A stretch of DNA of 64,000 nt from Tubulanus polymorphus (lineage: Eukaryota > Nemertea > Palaeonemertea > Tubulaniformes > Tubulanidae). The notes under the pieces were generated by a model, which saw nothing but the letters and a program-made list of their open reading frames with translations, was not told the origin of the DNA and did not search any database. The stretch's first letter is position 1. The number at the start of each line of letters is the position of its first letter. The stretch is taken from positions 19,052,650 through 19,116,649 of the forward strand of contig NC_134026.1 in NCBI RefSeq assembly GCF_964204645.1. The letters run 5' to 3'. Position numbers and translations under genes: made by a program. Of the stretch, positions 60,213-64,000 are shown piece by piece.

Positions 60213-62800
60213 ATATATGCAGAATGCAGATACCTCGACGGGGATTTCCAGGTAGAACGTTTCCTGAAGGAAGAAGTATATCAGGTAAACTGTCCCCTAG
60301 AAAACTAGGAAATGCAGGAAGTGATGACATTGCAGCCGCTTATTATAAACCAGAGCTTCTCACTGATATCAACGGCGAAACTATAAGTATGTGCCACTCT
60401 CTTGGTTGCAGTGCAAACTGCGACTGTGACCTTTTCCGAAATTGTTGCAACTTAGAAAGGAAGTTTTGTAATCTGAATCAAGAGAGACGAATAAACCTCG
60501 TGAAACAACAACTTCAACGTGCTGATTGCGTGGATGGGTTAATCGCGACTGGAACTTCAAACGGATTTTTTGCAATTAGCCAGTGTCCTGAAAATTACAC
60601 GAATGATTCAACAGTACGGAAATATTGCGAATCTCCGTCGAGCAATATCATAACAACCATACCTGTTTACAAAGATAACTGGTTACCATTCAAAAATATG
60701 TATTGTGCTTTGTGTCATGGCTTCAACATTACCGAGTTTGACGTGGCAAAGGTACATGTGCATTGTTACAACAACACAAATTACATCAATGACGTCATCA
60801 AGAGTGCGCTCAACGTTTCCACTGATTCCAGATATCACCTCATGGAAAGATGCAATTTTGTCTATTCACACAACTATGAACGTCAAGTGATATTACGGCC
60901 ATGTAGTAGAAACTATACCACGCGTAAGAGAAACTGCTCTATGAAATTAGAGGACCCCAATTTGCTCACTAAATGTAACACCATGTTCAATCCTATATCA
61001 GCCGAAGTTGATGGCCAAATAAAAACCTATCGAAACTACTACTGCATAAAATGCGATCTAGGTAATGTAGACAAACACTCCTTGGCTTGCTTGGAGGATA
61101 AGCCCCTTGATAAGACTTTTGGATTGAATGTTATAGTAGACTTGAGTTTGGCAAATGGTGTTAGATTACGAACCCCGGGTATGCCTATCATTTCATGGTT
61201 GTCTAAAGAGATTCTTTGCGCTGACACGAATGAAATTTTTGACGTGGAGACAAACAAATGCTACAAAGACGGTTGTTTTCAAGGGTACCATCAGTCTGGT
61301 GATACATGTTACCTTGATCAAAAAGAATGGCCAAAAATCTCCATTCGTATCATGTTTTCGTTCTTCATCTCTTTCAATGAGACTCAGCGGTTAAAAATGA
61401 AACAATACAATTATGGGCTCGATTACTTCGAGTTTTCCAGTTGTTACATTGATGAAATGATCAAATTAACTGAAATTAGTAATATGTCGATTAATGCAAA
61501 CACTACTTACATGAGGCAGTTTACGCTCCTAGTCTTCGACGAATTTCGAGGCTCAAAAATCAACCTTTCTTTAGTTGCAATGGATTCAATTCTGCACAAA
61601 TACGAATCTTTCATCAACTGCAATTTCGGTGAAGATGGCAGCCGCGTAACGATTTCTAGTTACGAACTATCACCGACGAGTCTAAGTAAGAACACTTTAT
61701 GTCAAGTCGAAGGCAACCACCTTACCACAAGCACAGCAACCACAAACACGGCTGCCGAAAAGTCGATACGAGATGAATCATCAAATGAAATTTTTGCGTC
61801 GTACTATTTACATAAAATCATTTCTGATACCGGTAATGAAAATAAAACGATTAGAACTATCAAATGTTCAACGAAAACGGTCGACTGTGTAAGAACGTTG
61901 TCAGATGAAAATAGATTGGTTTGTCGGTCATCAGACTCGAAGAAAAATGCCAGCCTTTTTTCAGATCAAGATTACCTAATAACTTTCGTATGTAGTTGCC
62001 TCTCGATAATCGGTCTGATAAGCACGATCGTTATTTATCTAGTAATTCCCGAACTTTGTACTATGCCCGGTAAACTTATCATAAACTTCTGCGCGAGTAT
62101 TTTGATGGCCCAAACTCTGCATTTATCCACCACTCGTGTAATCACTAATACATTACTTTGTGTCATCATGGCTACCGTTAAACATTACATGTGGCTCGTT
62201 GTCTTCTTGTCAATGACTGCAATATCTATCCACATGGCATGTACATTCTTCAGTGCTCGGAAATTGGAAAATTCCCCCAAGGTTTTGGTGTACTATCTAC
62301 TATCGGTTTGGCTATTACCTCTCCTGGTTGTTGGACCGTGTATTTTCCTCCAGTTCAGCAATACCACGACTTACGCTGATACGGTTTATGGCAATGTCCA
62401 TATTTGTTGGTTCAAGTCTAGCTCATTCCTCCTCTGCGCTTTCGTAATACCTATCGGTATTCTTAACTTCTTTAACATTATTCTATTCATAAGTTCTTCT
62501 TGTCGGATCAATTACTTGTTCTCCGCAATGCCTACTTCATCCAATGCTAAAAGTGAAAGGAATACAGCAGTCATTTTCTATCGTATGGCATTAGTGACCG
62601 GAATGACTTGGACTATTGGATTCGTAGCTTCTTTCGTTAATAACGATCTGCTCTGGTATTTCTTCAACCATTTGAATTCTTCGCAGGGTTTCCTCGTTTT
62701 CTTGGCTTTTATCGTTAATCGAAAAGTGCTCAAAATGTCTAGAACGAAATTTAAAAAATCGAGGGTTCCGCGGGTGCTTGAAAATGATAAAAGATTTTGA
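60213..62800 (+). CDS. Methuselah-like class-B (adhesion-type) GPCR, large last exon
   Basis: The acceptor TTTTTACTAG ends at 60212; the exon is open for about 862 codons (phase 1 entry) to TGA at 62798-62800. The extracellular part carries GCSANCDCDLFRNCC, a somatomedin-B-like cysteine cluster, then a FKNMYCALCHGFN motif, many N-glycosylation sites and a further CDLGN/C-rich block. Seven membrane helices follow from about 61963 (ITFVCSCLSIIGLISTIVIY) to about 62730, with MTWTIGFVASF in TM6 and SSQGFLVFLAFIVN in TM7. The 7TM part is in a single exon. These receptors are class B/methuselah-related; ligands unknown. A paralogue ends at 167. The protein's true start lies in upstream exons. Confidence 0.88.
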
Positions 62801-63209
62801 TGAGCGATTTCGATTACCGAAATACTGCGGTAGACTCGTCTTTTGTTATCAATTATGAAATCATACTTTTCACTTATTTGATGCAATTCTTGAAGACACT
62901 TATTTAGAAAGAATTTACGTTTTCGCTGCGAAATTATAGATGCATGAGGTGCCACTGTTTTAAATATTTCATGCCAGCATCATTCTTTGAAGGTTATGTT
63001 AAGTAGAGTGGCCTTATGGATAGGTGATTTGACGAATTGGCATCCAACAAGACAAATAGATATGTTACACAAATTGACATTTGCTTATTTCTCAAATTTA
63101 GAAATATATTATTATTTTCGTCAAAGTAATTATAATACTTGTATGACAATCTTTCATAGATTTTACAGCTGGCGTTCTATCTCAAAATGTACATACATAT
63201 CTTTTTCAT

Positions 63210-64000
63210 TTAAGTAGCCCAAAGAAGCAATTTATGTCCCTTAAACATCTGTCGGAGAAATTTTCCAATACGCTTTAAGAGATTGTTGGATGTTGTGTTC
63301 ATCAAATCTATGAATTTATGAATGCTCGGATTATTCCGGGGAAGAAAATTGCTTCTTGGGGTGTTATAGTGGATACAGCATAGTAAAACGTGGTACTCGT
63401 CTTCGATTTGAGTGAGTTACAGCTACACAAACGGTTTTCGCGTTGGATCCGTGGCCTGGTCCATCTACCACTTTCTATCATAAGATCGTGGCTTCCACAG
63501 CAGAATTTACTGAAAGCAGTTACTAAACTGGTGTCATTAATATCAAGGTATTTTTCGTAGGTAAAGGATGACTTAAAATGCTTATAGGTTTAACATTTGG
63601 GGCTGGTTTCAATAGAGTGGGACCAGTTTTGGATAAATTGGTCTTTGAGTCTTTGCTCGACCAGTTTTATAAGAAAGGTGGCATTTCCTGCATCCTGTGA
63701 AAACCAAAAATTCCCAAGACCTAAATTATTAAATAAATCACGCATTTTGGATGCCCAGTTAGATGTGAGAGGGTTGTTATTAATCTGGTTCAGGAGTAAT
63801 TGGTAGCTTTTGTGGAGCAGCGTCGAGTGCTTTCAGTATTTTCAGCCAGAATTTGGTAGCAGAATTTTGAGCATGAATATACAGCGGGAAACGACCAAGT
63901 TCTCCGTAAACCATAACATTAGGAGTACTACTGCGGACACGAAGCAAATATTAGCAAATATAATACTCAATAGCGTTAAGATGATCAAAAGCCCACATTG
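63210..64000 (-). pseudogene. LINE C-terminal ORF remnant, running off the window
   Basis: Read from 64000 downward: VYGELGRFPL, then NWASKMRDLFNNLG, LVEQRLKDQFIQNW, FSKFCCGSHDLMIE, GRWTRP and, after a frameshift near 63410, IEDEYHVLLCC, ending at TAA 63210-63212. This is the region after the reverse transcriptase in many animal non-LTR elements. There are in-frame stops (for example after ETSPKC near 63595) and a frameshift. It is homologous but not close to the remnant at 360-869. Confidence 0.75.

Overview
This is a window of an animal (metazoan) nuclear genome. The genes are intron-rich with GT..AG splice sites, and the DNA is AT-rich. It contains a whirlin-type PDZ scaffold gene, an SRCR/fibronectin-III receptor, methuselah-like class-B GPCRs, a Bel/Pao retrotransposon, LINE and SINE remnants, and many small foldback elements. 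The mix suggests a marine invertebrate, possibly a lophotrochozoan, but the species cannot be fixed from the sequence. Exon structures below were built by hand from splice consensus and reading-phase agreement, so they are models and not transcript-proven.

Layout. 1-170: 3' end of a methuselah-like GPCR gene, followed by a reverse-strand LINE remnant (to about 870). 870-5243: repeats only, including a SINE tail and a GGAC/GGAG array. 5244-8218: a complete 2.96-kb non-autonomous transposon with 357-bp terminal inverted repeats that are themselves palindromic, a 6-bp target duplication, an unknown ORF and about 48 copies of a 24-bp unit. 8534-11193: a head-to-head pair of related short secreted-peptide genes separated by nested foldback elements. 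11311-12713: a Merlin-transposase-like zinc ribbon ORF and an acidic ORF between two opposed minisatellites. 16048-18458 (minus): a new four-exon gene for a basic, probably disordered 297-residue protein. 21273-34046 (plus): a 17-exon whirlin orthologue of 1223 aa.

34777-52853 (plus): a 15-exon type I receptor of 971 aa (signal peptide, SRCR, six FN3 domains, a juxtamembrane region like that of receptor tyrosine phosphatases, one membrane span, short tail). Its signal-peptide exon is tandemly duplicated. Its first intron holds a damaged 6.3-kb Bel/Pao element in the opposite orientation. 54440-62800: another methuselah-like GPCR, also with a duplicated first-exon region, followed at 63210-64000 by a second reverse-strand LINE remnant.

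Common theme. At least five small elements with different terminal sequences are all flanked by 6-bp target duplications, and several have interiors made of short palindromic tandem units. The 2.96-kb element and the TATGGTGGCTGAT family are the best candidates for undescribed mobile-element biology here. The SRCR/FN3 receptor is the most interesting host gene.
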